The notes under the pieces were generated by a model that saw only the letters and a program-made list of their open reading frames with translations, was not told where the DNA came from and searched no databases. A stretch of 64,000 nucleotides of DNA, taken from S010-25 sp964466455 (GTDB taxonomy: Bacteria > Pseudomonadota > Gammaproteobacteria > SZUA-229). The stretch spans positions 1-64,000 of the forward strand of contig CAYXNL010000003.1 of the NCBI GenBank assembly GCA_964466455.1. Direction: 5' to 3'. Positions 7,686-16,363 of the stretch are shown piece by piece. Both the position numbers and the translations under genes were made by a program. Position 1 is the stretch's first letter; each line of letters opens with the position of its first letter.

Positions 7686-8510
7686 TTAATCAAACGTACA
7701 ATAAAAACGTCTATGCTGTAACACAGGGAACATCTCGCGAGTACGTTCAAGTCTGGCACTGTCTATCTCAGCGACAACGACACCGGTACCGTTGGGCAGG
7801 CGATTTAATATTAGCCCCCAGGGGTCAATAATCATACTGTCACCATGTGTCTCTCTGCCACCAACATGATAACCGCCCTGATCCGCAGCAATAAAGTAGG
7901 AGAGATTCTCAATGGCACGCGCACGCAATAATGATTCCCAGTGAGCCTTCCCGGTTATGCTGGTAAAAGCCGATGGCATCGCACAAACTTCCATTCCCTG
8001 GTCTACCAGGGCGCGGAACATCTCCGGAAAACGCAAATCATAACAGACGGCTAGTCCCAGCTTACCAAAAGGGGTATCGGCGACAACCGTTTTGCTTCCG
8101 GCTGAAATTGTTTCTGATTCAGTATAGCTCTCGTTTGATGCCTCAATGGTAACATCAAATAGATGTATCTTGTCGTAACGAGCAACACATTCCCCCTGAT
8201 CATTATAAAGCATGCAGGCAGCTGATATTTTTGATGGATCTCGCGAATGAAGTGGAATCGTACCGCCAACCAGCCAAATACCAAGTTTTCTGGCCTGTTC
8301 ACTTAAAAAGTCCTGCAGCAATCCCTCTCCATAAGTTTCAGCAATTTTCACCTTATCCGTTTCTGACGTTCCCATAATGGCAAAATTTTCAGGCAGAACA
8401 ACCATTTCAGCACGCTGTTGTACGGCAATTTTTATCAATTTCTCCGCTTCAGCAAGATTTGCTTTCACATTAGGACCTGATGCCATCTGTACTGCTGCAA
8501 CTTTACTCAC
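7686..8510 (-). CDS. carbon-nitrogen hydrolase, nitrilase superfamily (NIT1/NIT2-like)
   Basis: A 274-residue amidase-fold enzyme with the Glu-Lys-Cys triad of the nitrilase superfamily: MVVLPENF (Glu), YDKIHLFDV (Lys) and AVCYDLRFPEMFR (Cys). The GRETHGDSMIIDPWG segment and length are typical of the NIT1/NIT2 branch, whose members hydrolyse deaminated glutathione or omega-amides in metabolite repair. It follows yhdP and a small protein on the same strand. From memory, the yhdP-nitrilase order is found in Pseudomonas, where tldD comes next; tldD is not present here. Deaminated-glutathione amidase is the likeliest function but is not provable from sequence alone. Confidence 0.93.
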   Translation of the reverse strand: MSKVAAVQMASGPNVKANLAEAEKLIKIAVQQRAEMVVLPENFAIMGTSETDKVKIAETYGEGLLQDFLSEQARKLGIWLVGGTIPLHSRDPSKISAACMLYNDQGECVARYDKIHLFDVTIEASNESYTESETISAGSKTVVADTPFGKLGLAVCYDLRFPEMFRALVDQGMEVCAMPSAFTSITGKAHWESLLRARAIENLSYFIAADQGGYHVGGRETHGDSMIIDPWGLILNRLPNGTGVVVAEIDSARLERTREMFPVLQHRRFYCTFD

Positions 8511-8591
8511 TTATTACTATCTCCGATAAGATGCTTCTGAATAATCTATCACACAAAATGGAACATCACAGTAAAACATAAGCTATCTGTT

Positions 8592-8984
8592 TTATCGTCG
8601 TCCGAGTTCAATACCAATCATATCATCTGAATCACTACCTGGCACCATCATAATGCTTTTTGATGGAACACCTAAAGCCACCAGCCAGTCAGTCAGTTCC
8701 TGTACCCACAGTTCACCTTCTTCACCACCGGGATAATGCAGCAAAATAACCGTATTCGGTTCAGTTTCATAACGGTTCATCCAGTTTCTGATGACTTTTT
8801 TTAAAACCGGTATTTTTACAATCTTGCTCCCACTTCGATTCATTTCCCATTGCTCAGATGTAAGTACCCATGGTTTATTCTGCGTTGCATAAACACTGGA
8901 AAATGCTGTCAACAGGAAACAGAATATAACAAACGGTAGTGGGCTAATAACTTGTTTGAAAACCATCATTTGTTTAAAAACCAT
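8592..8984 (-). CDS. small exported hypothetical protein
   Basis: I do not recognise this family. The mature part (about 105 residues) has a conserved-looking C-terminal half (TVILLHYPGGEEGELWVQEL, then ALGVPSKSIMMVPGSDSDD). The N terminus is a signal peptide (VISPLPFVIFCFLLTAFSSVYA). The frame opens at 8999, overlapping the end of yhdP. Several ATG codons are possible (8999, 8984, 8969, 8966). ATG 8984 is chosen because AGAG lies a few bases upstream, but this is uncertain. The start region is a tandem duplication of the end of yhdP (ATGATGGTTTTYAAACAA twice). It sits between yhdP and the nitrilase, so it is probably translationally coupled to yhdP. Confidence 0.65.
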   Translation of the reverse strand: MVFKQMMVFKQVISPLPFVIFCFLLTAFSSVYATQNKPWVLTSEQWEMNRSGSKIVKIPVLKKVIRNWMNRYETEPNTVILLHYPGGEEGELWVQELTDWLVALGVPSKSIMMVPGSDSDDMIGIELGRR

Positions 8985-8990
8985 CATCAC
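8951..8990 (-). repeat. 18-bp tandem duplication at the yhdP/small-ORF junction
   Basis: On the minus strand ATGATGGTTTTTAAACAA is followed directly by ATGATGGTTTTCAAACAA. The first copy contains the last codons and the stop of yhdP; the second supplies start codons for the downstream small exported protein. Confidence 0.7.
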
Positions 8991-11900
8991 TCTCATCATT
9001 CTGGCTGTTGTTTATTTTACTTACTATTTTCTTGATTACCGGTTTATCCCATGATCCAGTAATCGTATAGATATCATCACTAATGAGACTGATATTGAAC
9101 ACTTTTTGCAATATAGCAAGGCCTGCACCAACGGCCACGCCACCCAGTAAAGCGCCTCCCGCAAAGGTAAGTCCACTCGCATGAGGCTTGACTCGCATAA
9201 GTAAATCATAGTCATGCCTGACCAGTCCAACATTACCAGTCATTTTAATATTTGCAGATGGAGCCTTAACATCAAAGTTTTCTAATTTGCCCAACCCATT
9301 AGAAAAATCGAGCTCGCCATTAATGGTATCGAAAGAGAATCCTTTTCGATAAACATCACCAAAATCCAGTGACAGGCGGTTGGTAAGCTCAAATATATTC
9401 ATCAACCCCAACAGGCGCCCCCCGGCTCCCGGATTCATTTCAAGAATCTGGCCATCTTTAAGCTTAAAATTAATTTTACCACTTACATTTTTCCATGTAA
9501 CGGCATAGGGCTCATCTTGCCAGTTGGTATTAAAACTTGCCTCCAGATTACCTCTGTCAATACTTTTTTCAAATCCCAGTCCGGTCAATGTTGAGCCCAT
9601 ATTATTACTACGGATACTACCGCTCAGTTCTGTTTTATTTTTATACCGCCAATTTGATAACCACGTACCTTTTGCCCGGAGAGTCATCGACGGCCCATCA
9701 AAGTTAAGTGCATTAATCAGCATTCCGTGTCGATTCCAGTCCGTATCAAGTACCAGATTATGGAAAGTCAAGCCATTCCATAATAGCGTTTTTACCTTCC
9801 AGTTTAATGGTGGAAAGTTTACTGGTTTTATTTTTTTACTTCCCTGCTCATTTCCCTTAGAAGCAAGTAATGAATATAAATCCAGTTTATCCAGCCTGAG
9901 CTTTACTGGGGTATCTTTGTTCAGACCTTTCCCAAAAGACCCTTTGCCTGATATTAATCCTGATTTAACCGTAAAACTGACCAGTCCAGTAGAATTTCTT
10001 TGTGCATAAAGTTGCAATAGATTCTTACTATCTATATCAACATGTAAACCATTGTTATCCAGTACATCAATAGATAGTGATAACGGCAATGGTTTTGCCG
10101 AAGGTTTGCTAACTACTTTAGATGCCAATATTGACACCCCTTTCAGTTTAGAATCTGCATTAATATGCGCCAGATAAGTTTCAGGCTTATAGGGAACAGA
10201 AACCGATATATTCCAGAGTGAACGTCCCGATAACCAGTTATGCGGAATCCAGTCATAAATTGCTAACAGTTTATCGATATTAAATTTTCCATTAATGCCA
10301 AAAATAACTTCAGGTGAGCCATTTTTTGTAATGGTACGCGCTGACAGTTTTATAATCTGGCCATTTGATTTTGCGCGCACCGATTTTGCAGAAATGCTAT
10401 CCCTGGTAAAATGAAATACACCATTTATATCATCCAGAGAATACAATAGCTCAGGATAATACCAGCTAGCATGAATCAGGCGTAAATCCCCCGTGTAATC
10501 AGGCACTACCAAATCAGCATATAAAGGTATATTTAATGATAGATTAAGGTTTGTATCACCATCCATCTGAAATAATTTTAAGGTATTACCAATAGTATCA
10601 TTCAGCGGGCTATTCCTGATATAGGCATCCATATTTTTCATTGAGGAAGCAATATTTGCATGAAGATGTAGAGATGGATGTTGCATATTCTTTATTTGTG
10701 CACTTGCCCCTGTTATATTTCCATTCAGCGTTTTACCTGTCCCATCAGTAATAAACATACTCCGGTTATAGAATCTTATCTTTGCTGACATATCTGTAAT
10801 GGCCGGCCATTTATCAAGAAACTTCAACGTCAGGTTAGCGGGCTGGAACACCACTTCCATTACCCCACTATTATTTTTATAAGGAAAATCGCTGAGACTT
10901 CCATGTAATATAAACTGCCCCTGTTTAACATAGCCATCTGTAACAGCACCATCAAGCCACCTGACCAGGGCAGGGTCCATAATACCTACTGGCATGTAAT
11001 AGGCAGCATATTTTCCATAGGCATCATAGAAATTAGCCTGCATATCTATAAATAAATCCTGTTTTTTTAGTCCCTGTACAGGCTGTTTCTGTGCAACCTT
11101 TATAACCGGTGTTACGGTTTGCTTTTGCTGTGCTCTGATAAACAAACGTGAATAAATATCGATATGGGCATTTTTTATATGCAGCGCGGGCGCCTGTAGC
11201 GACCAGCCATGATCCTGATTGAAATTTTTGGATAAGGTAATAACCGCTTTGCCTTCAAGTAAATCAAAGTGCATTGATTTACGAAACAGGTTGGCAAACC
11301 TGATATGTGCATTTTCTGTAAGCAGATTAAGTGACAGGCGATTTTTTCTATAGTGGATATCAGCATCAATACCACTAATCTTTGCGGGCACATCAGGAAG
11401 TGTTACGCCAGCATTAACAAATTCCCCCTGTAACTGCATTGCATCCGGATGATCGTAAGAATAAAGAAAACGAAGATTATAAATATCCCCAACCGGTTTA
11501 ATTCTCGTCAACAGGTCAAGTTGTTTATTATTAACACCAAGTCTGGCCAGCTTCAGCATATCCTGAATGCGCAGAAAATCAGCATTAATAAAGATATTTT
11601 TATTATCAAATCCGGCTGAAATACTGGCCACATGGGGCCAGTATGCTTTACCTGACTGTTGCATTGCAAGATTGGCAATACGTAATCTCCAGGCCTGATG
11701 AAACCGGCTCAGGCGCAGCCTGGCTGATAGTTTGTCAACATGCCATGGTTTAATCTTTTTTTCGATGCTTGAAAATGAAAACTTACTGGCAGCAATAGTA
11801 GCCACTAACTCAGTCGGTTTATTTTTTACCAGATTCCCCCAGATAGAGGTATTTAATATACCGTTAAATGTATATTTTGGTAACCATTTGAATTTTTTCT

Positions 11901-12618
11901 GCCATTGACTCAGTATGATACCCTTACCTTCAACATAAAATTTTCCAGTGGCAGTACTACCCAGATCACCATCAAACCGGGTACTAATTCGAAGTGAACG
12001 TCCATAATCCTTCGGCAATTGCATACTTAACTGTAATGCATGATGATCTCCATAATTTTCAGCATCAATATTAACGTTATGCAGATCCAGTGATAATTTA
12101 TTTTCCGTAAAATCCCGATAGTAGATATTACTTTTAAGCAGAGAATAATTGGCATGTTGCAGGGTATAAAGTAATTTTTTTGACACCCCGCCAGAGGTGT
12201 CATTTTTAAATTCCATCCCCTGTATTACCCATCTGTTGTCAGCATGTCTTTCTATTGAAACATCAACACCAACCAGGCTGATTTCACTTACCGTTAACGA
12301 CCATCTAAGTAAACTTCTAATGGGATCAAGTGCAAACACAAACTTGTCAAAATGAAAAACCGGTACATTATTTTTTGCATTATAGATGGTCACATTGAGC
12401 AGCTTCAGCCGTGGTGAAAACCAGTGTATATCAGCACCAATTTTCTCAATATGTACGGGCAAACCAATCTGCTGGCTTAACTGTGTCTCAATTTCTGTTT
12501 TATACCCGGTAGCATAAGGCAAAATTGCCCGGACAATACTAAATGAAATAGCAGCAAGAATTAATATCACTGCCAGCATGACAATAATACAAACACGAAA
12601 CTGCAGTAACCAGCGCAT
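8974..12618 (-). CDS. yhdP: YhdP family AsmA-like phospholipid transport protein
   Basis: A 1214-residue envelope protein with one N-terminal membrane anchor (about residues 8-30; VCIIVMLAVILILAAISFSI) and a very long periplasmic beta-rich region of AsmA type. The C-terminal part has the family landmarks GKINFKLKDGQILEMNPGAG and GRLLGLMNIFELTNRLSLDF, then a hydrophobic stretch (LTFAGGALLGGVAVGAGLAI). YhdP, with TamB and YdbH, moves phospholipid between inner and outer membrane. Length is normal (E. coli 1266). It follows rng on the same strand with a 46-base gap. A second AsmA-like transporter, ydbH, is at 55424-57988, so two members of this redundant set are in the window. Confidence 0.96.
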   Translation of the reverse strand: MRWLLQFRVCIIVMLAVILILAAISFSIVRAILPYATGYKTEIETQLSQQIGLPVHIEKIGADIHWFSPRLKLLNVTIYNAKNNVPVFHFDKFVFALDPIRSLLRWSLTVSEISLVGVDVSIERHADNRWVIQGMEFKNDTSGGVSKKLLYTLQHANYSLLKSNIYYRDFTENKLSLDLHNVNIDAENYGDHHALQLSMQLPKDYGRSLRISTRFDGDLGSTATGKFYVEGKGIILSQWQKKFKWLPKYTFNGILNTSIWGNLVKNKPTELVATIAASKFSFSSIEKKIKPWHVDKLSARLRLSRFHQAWRLRIANLAMQQSGKAYWPHVASISAGFDNKNIFINADFLRIQDMLKLARLGVNNKQLDLLTRIKPVGDIYNLRFLYSYDHPDAMQLQGEFVNAGVTLPDVPAKISGIDADIHYRKNRLSLNLLTENAHIRFANLFRKSMHFDLLEGKAVITLSKNFNQDHGWSLQAPALHIKNAHIDIYSRLFIRAQQKQTVTPVIKVAQKQPVQGLKKQDLFIDMQANFYDAYGKYAAYYMPVGIMDPALVRWLDGAVTDGYVKQGQFILHGSLSDFPYKNNSGVMEVVFQPANLTLKFLDKWPAITDMSAKIRFYNRSMFITDGTGKTLNGNITGASAQIKNMQHPSLHLHANIASSMKNMDAYIRNSPLNDTIGNTLKLFQMDGDTNLNLSLNIPLYADLVVPDYTGDLRLIHASWYYPELLYSLDDINGVFHFTRDSISAKSVRAKSNGQIIKLSARTITKNGSPEVIFGINGKFNIDKLLAIYDWIPHNWLSGRSLWNISVSVPYKPETYLAHINADSKLKGVSILASKVVSKPSAKPLPLSLSIDVLDNNGLHVDIDSKNLLQLYAQRNSTGLVSFTVKSGLISGKGSFGKGLNKDTPVKLRLDKLDLYSLLASKGNEQGSKKIKPVNFPPLNWKVKTLLWNGLTFHNLVLDTDWNRHGMLINALNFDGPSMTLRAKGTWLSNWRYKNKTELSGSIRSNNMGSTLTGLGFEKSIDRGNLEASFNTNWQDEPYAVTWKNVSGKINFKLKDGQILEMNPGAGGRLLGLMNIFELTNRLSLDFGDVYRKGFSFDTINGELDFSNGLGKLENFDVKAPSANIKMTGNVGLVRHDYDLLMRVKPHASGLTFAGGALLGGVAVGAGLAILQKVFNISLISDDIYTITGSWDKPVIKKIVSKINNSQNDESDDGF

Positions 12619-12664
12619 AATTTATTTAACCGATTCTTCTATTGTTATAGATGGTACAGATCCT

Positions 12665-14128
12665 TTAGAGGATCACAACATCATACTGTTCCTGCATAAA
12701 CAGTGCTTCAACCTGAAACTTAATAGGAATACCAATAAAATCCTCCAGCTCGGCAAGACTGTTCGACTCCTCATCAACCAGCATATCTACCACGTCCTGT
12801 GCTGCAAGTACCAATAGTTCTCTGGCATCAAACTGCCTGGCTTCACGCAGAATCTCACGGAATATTTCATAACAGATTGTCTCAGCAGTTTTAATCGTTC
12901 CTCTGCCTTCACAGGTTGGACAGGTTCCGCACAGCACATGTTCCAGGCTTTCACGTGTTCGTTTGCGTGTCATCTCAACCAGACCCAATGACGATACTTC
13001 ACAGATACAGGTTCGAGCATGATCTTTTTCCAGAGCTTTTTCCAGTGCACGAAGCACCTGACGCTTATGCTCCTCTTCAAGCATGTCAATAAAGTCCAGT
13101 ATCACGATCCCGCCCAGATTCCGCAGGCGTAACTGCCTGGCAATACCCTGTGCTGCCTCAAGATTGGTTTTAAAAATAGTTTCTTCCAGATTACGACTAC
13201 CCACATAGGCACCGGTATTTACATCAATAGTTGTCATGGCTTCAGTCTGATCAATAATCAGATAACCACCGGATTTAAGTTGCACTTTGCGTTCCAGCCC
13301 CTTCTGAATTTCATCTTCCACACCGTGTAAATCAAAAATCGGGCGTTCTCCTGGATAGTGCTCAATAAAATTGACAACTTCAGGCACATATTTTTCGGCA
13401 AACTCACGCATCACCTTATAAGTACCACGCGAGTCCACACGTATTACTTCCAGTTCCTCGTCAACCATATCACGCAATACACGTAAATATAATGGCAAGT
13501 CTCTGTGCACAACATTACCCACATCAATATCATCAGAATGATTCAGGTTTTCCCATAAACGATTCAGATATTTGATATCACTGGCGATGGCATTTTCATC
13601 CGCTACTTCGGCGGCCGTTCGTAAAATATAGCCGGCATCTTTTATACGATGTTCCTGCTGCAGTATCAGATTACGCAGACGCTCACGTTCTGTTTCACTT
13701 TCAATCCGGGTGGACACGCCGATATTATTTGCATTGGGCATAAACACCAGATAACGTGATGGAATAGTAATATTTGTCGTTAACCTTGCCCCTTTGGTGC
13801 CTAACTGATCCTTAATGACCTGAACCAGAAGGCCCTGTCCTTCGTGCAAGACCTGACCTATATGCGGTATAGTATTATTTTCGTTGTTAAACGCAACGTC
13901 AGAAACATGAAGAAAAGCGGCTTTTTCCAGACCAATTTCTACAAAAGCGGCCTCCATGCCGGGTAGAACCCGTACCACCTTGCCTTTATACACATTACCG
14001 ACCAAACCACGACTGCGATCACGTTCGATATAAAGCTCATGCAACATCCCGTTTTCAAGGAATGCAACACGTGTTTCCTGTGGCGTGATATTAATTAATA
14101 TTTCCTTACTCAATGCTCGACTTACCAT
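12665..14128 (-). CDS. rng: ribonuclease G
   Basis: RNase G is the single-strand endoribonuclease that trims the 5' end of 16S rRNA and cleaves some mRNAs. The protein shows the N-terminal S1-like domain (GNVYKGKVVRVLPGMEAAFVEIG), the 5'-sensor/RNase H-like region, the catalytic metal-binding aspartates in TTIDVNTGAY and LDFIDMLEEE, and the zinc-link cysteines in CGTCPTCEGRG. Length 487 equals the usual size and lacks the long degradosome scaffold of RNase E. It is the gene before yhdP and after maf on the minus strand, the standard gammaproteobacterial order. Confidence 0.97.
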   Translation of the reverse strand: MVSRALSKEILINITPQETRVAFLENGMLHELYIERDRSRGLVGNVYKGKVVRVLPGMEAAFVEIGLEKAAFLHVSDVAFNNENNTIPHIGQVLHEGQGLLVQVIKDQLGTKGARLTTNITIPSRYLVFMPNANNIGVSTRIESETERERLRNLILQQEHRIKDAGYILRTAAEVADENAIASDIKYLNRLWENLNHSDDIDVGNVVHRDLPLYLRVLRDMVDEELEVIRVDSRGTYKVMREFAEKYVPEVVNFIEHYPGERPIFDLHGVEDEIQKGLERKVQLKSGGYLIIDQTEAMTTIDVNTGAYVGSRNLEETIFKTNLEAAQGIARQLRLRNLGGIVILDFIDMLEEEHKRQVLRALEKALEKDHARTCICEVSSLGLVEMTRKRTRESLEHVLCGTCPTCEGRGTIKTAETICYEIFREILREARQFDARELLVLAAQDVVDMLVDEESNSLAELEDFIGIPIKFQVEALFMQEQYDVVIL

Positions 14129-14159
14129 ATTAAAACCTGCTTCTATTCTTTTATGTTCT

Positions 14160-14822
14160 TCAGTATTGGGAGGAGGATGGTACTAACGGGTTAATATTTG
14201 CCTGCATGAGTAATTCTGCAGTTTCATACAACGGTAAACCCATCACTCCGGAGTAACTTCCCCGTATTGCCCGGATAAATTGTGCGCCCTGCCCCTGTAT
14301 TGCATAGGCTCCGGCCTTCCCCATGGGTTCACCGGTTGCAATATACTGCTGAATACGTTGGACTGACAGGCTCGTAAAACAAACTTCAGTACAACTGGTA
14401 GCAGTCAGAATTTGCCCGGTGCAGACCAGCGCGACAGCGGTATGCACAGAATGTAACCTGCCTGAAAGTTTAGCTAATATTTCAGCTGCATGGGCGCAAT
14501 CATCCGGTTTTCCAAGTATTTCCCCTGCCACTTCGACAGTGGTGTCACAGCCTAATACCGGTATAATAGTTTTTGCTGTAATAACATGACTTAAACTACC
14601 TGACTGACTGCCTGTTATTTTATGAAATACCTGTGTTGCTTTTGCCAGCGCCAGACGTTGTACATACTCCCCTGCGACTTCATCAGGCAATGGTGTTTCA
14701 TCCAGATCAATCGGATGAACATCACAGCTAACAGCAATTTGCTGGAGTAATTCAAGTCGTCTGGGTGAGGCAGAAGCCAGTATAATATCAGCTCGAATAG
14801 TTGCCAGGCCTGCTTTATTCAC
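14160..14822 (-). CDS. maf: Maf-family nucleoside triphosphate pyrophosphatase (YhdE-like)
   Basis: Maf proteins hydrolyse non-canonical or dTTP/UTP nucleotides to monophosphates as a house-cleaning function and were first described as septum-formation inhibitors. The N-terminal signature ASASPRRLELL and the catalytic aspartate in LGCDTTVEV are present, with KAGAYAIQGQGAQFI near the C terminus. The length of 220 is slightly long because of an insertion around residues 70-85 (ITGSQSGSLSHVITAKTI). The start codon is GTG at 14822. The next gene, rng, begins 31 bases further on. Confidence 0.94.
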   Translation of the reverse strand: MNKAGLATIRADIILASASPRRLELLQQIAVSCDVHPIDLDETPLPDEVAGEYVQRLALAKATQVFHKITGSQSGSLSHVITAKTIIPVLGCDTTVEVAGEILGKPDDCAHAAEILAKLSGRLHSVHTAVALVCTGQILTATSCTEVCFTSLSVQRIQQYIATGEPMGKAGAYAIQGQGAQFIRAIRGSYSGVMGLPLYETAELLMQANINPLVPSSSQY

Positions 14823-14841
14823 TGCGACTGATACCTGCTCA

Positions 14842-15312
14842 TTACGCCCGATGATACGGATGATTGTTTAATATTGACCATGCACGATATAATTGTTCGA
14901 CTAACATGACACGGATTAAAGTATGTGGAAAGGTCAGTGCCGACAATGATATTTTCAGTTGCACCTTTGCCAGTAGTTCATCAGAAACACCATCCGGCCC
15001 ACCAATAATCAGCGCAATATTCTGCCCCTGCAGTAGCCAGTTATCCAGTAATGTGGCCAATTTTGCTGTACTCAGGGGCTGTCCTGCTACATCGAGCACA
15101 ACGGGAAGGCTATTGTCGGGAACCGCAGCGAGCAACTTGCGACTTTCATCACGTACAATTCGCCTGATATCCGCATTTTTACCGCGTTTAATCAGTGGCA
15201 GGGAAACCGTATTGATACGAATTTCCGCCGGCAGGCGTCGTATATAATCGTCACAAGCCTGATCTACCCAGACCGGCATTTTATGTCCGATTGCAATTAA
15301 ATGTATCTGCAA
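14842..15312 (-). CDS. rlmH: 23S rRNA (pseudouridine1915-N3)-methyltransferase
   Basis: RlmH methylates pseudouridine 1915 in helix 69 of 23S rRNA in assembled 70S ribosomes. The SPOUT-type AdoMet site is visible (ALIIGGPDGVS) with the C-terminal LTFPHTLIRVMLVEQLYRAW. The open frame begins at 15384 inside rsfS, but the family starts at a sequence like M-Q-I-H-L-I-A-I-G-H-K-M-P. The TTG at 15312 gives exactly this, has AGAGG five bases upstream, and lies just past the rsfS stop. It then has 156 residues, the usual size. Confidence 0.95.
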   Translation of the reverse strand: MQIHLIAIGHKMPVWVDQACDDYIRRLPAEIRINTVSLPLIKRGKNADIRRIVRDESRKLLAAVPDNSLPVVLDVAGQPLSTAKLATLLDNWLLQGQNIALIIGGPDGVSDELLAKVQLKISLSALTFPHTLIRVMLVEQLYRAWSILNNHPYHRA

Positions 15313-15323
15313 ACGAACCTCTA

Positions 15324-15692
15324 CTAGTTTATTCCGGGAGTTTGCTGTATTTTTTCCTCTCGGTGGTGCGCATCCACTCGCCACAGACTTTCGAGGTCGT
15401 AAAAACTGCGTACTTCTTTCTGCATGACATGAACAACCACATCGCCCAGATCAACCAGTACCCACTCTCCGGTATCTTCACCTTCGACACCCAGTGGTTG
15501 TGTGCCATTCTTCTTCGCCTGTTCTACAACATTGCCGGCAGCCGATTTCACATGACGGCTGGAGGTACCACTGGCAACAATAATCCAGTCGGTAACCGAT
15601 GTTTTGTTGCCTACATCCATAACACTAATATCTTCCGCCTTCATCTCTTCCAGCGCTGAAATTGCCATGGCTTTCAAGCCTGTTTCAGTCAT
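15324..15692 (-). CDS. rsfS: ribosome silencing factor RsfS
   Basis: RsfS binds ribosomal protein uL14 and blocks joining of the subunits when nutrients are low. The family motifs ALEEMKAEDISVMDV, DWIIVASGTSSRHVKS and DTGEWVLVDLGDVVVHVM are clear. Length of 122 residues is a little above the common 105-115. The ATG overlaps the last 8 bases of nadD (ATGACTGA), so translation is probably coupled. rlmH follows 11 bases downstream. Confidence 0.96.
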   Translation of the reverse strand: MTETGLKAMAISALEEMKAEDISVMDVGNKTSVTDWIIVASGTSSRHVKSAAGNVVEQAKKNGTQPLGVEGEDTGEWVLVDLGDVVVHVMQKEVRSFYDLESLWRVDAHHREEKIQQTPGIN

Positions 15693-16308
15693 CTAAAGTA
15701 AACCTCTTTAATTGTTCATAAACACCAGCCGGTAGCCAGTGATCCACGGCCTGTCCGTGTTGCAAACGCAGCCTGATTTCAGTTGACGAGATCGCAAGCT
15801 GTGGTACCGATTGTAACAGGATTTTACCGGTCTGCTGCACCGCTAGCTGTGTTTTATCGTTGATAATACGTGCACGAAGGAAATCACTCATTGCTGATTC
15901 TACCAGCTCAAACCCAGGACGCTGGGTAATCACCAGATGACACAGGGTTAATATCGTCTGCCACTGGTGCCACTGCTCAAAACTGGAAAAAGCATCTACT
16001 CCCAGTATCAGGCAAAGACTCTTATCCGGGAAATCTTGCTTTAACGATTGCAGTGTATCCACCATATAGGATGGCTCCTCACGCTGCAGTTCACGCCTGT
16101 CCAGTACAAACCCCGGGTAAGGCCGTAATGCAATCTCCAGTAATGCCTGTCGTTTCTCCGAACTCAGCCAGGGTACGGCACGGTGTGGCGGTAGCCGATT
16201 TGGAATAAACCGAATCTGACTGAGCGCCAGCGACTGCATGACGGCTTGCGCCGGTTTTAGATGACCATAATGCACCGGATCAAAAGTGCCACCAAAAATA
16301 CCAATCAT
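15685..16308 (-). CDS. nadD: nicotinate-nucleotide adenylyltransferase
   Basis: NadD adenylates nicotinate mononucleotide in NAD synthesis. The nucleotidyltransferase motif GGTFDPVHYGHL is at residues about 6-17, and the C-terminal ISSTEIRLRLQHG carries the second ATP-binding motif. The frame opens at 16389 within the end of proA; ATG 16308 (MIGIFGG) matches homologues and is chosen, giving 207 residues. It overlaps rsfS by 8 bases. The gap from proA is 55 bases. Confidence 0.96.
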   Translation of the reverse strand: MIGIFGGTFDPVHYGHLKPAQAVMQSLALSQIRFIPNRLPPHRAVPWLSSEKRQALLEIALRPYPGFVLDRRELQREEPSYMVDTLQSLKQDFPDKSLCLILGVDAFSSFEQWHQWQTILTLCHLVITQRPGFELVESAMSDFLRARIINDKTQLAVQQTGKILLQSVPQLAISSTEIRLRLQHGQAVDHWLPAGVYEQLKRFTLDD

Positions 16309-16363
16309 GACGTAACCGACGACCGGAACCGGACTCCAGTCGCCTGCCTGCTCAGCGCTAGAT

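Noticed and set aside
14864..15247. 127-codon plus-strand frame across maf/rlmH
   Set aside because: Shadow of rlmH, which has clear SPOUT motifs on the other strand.
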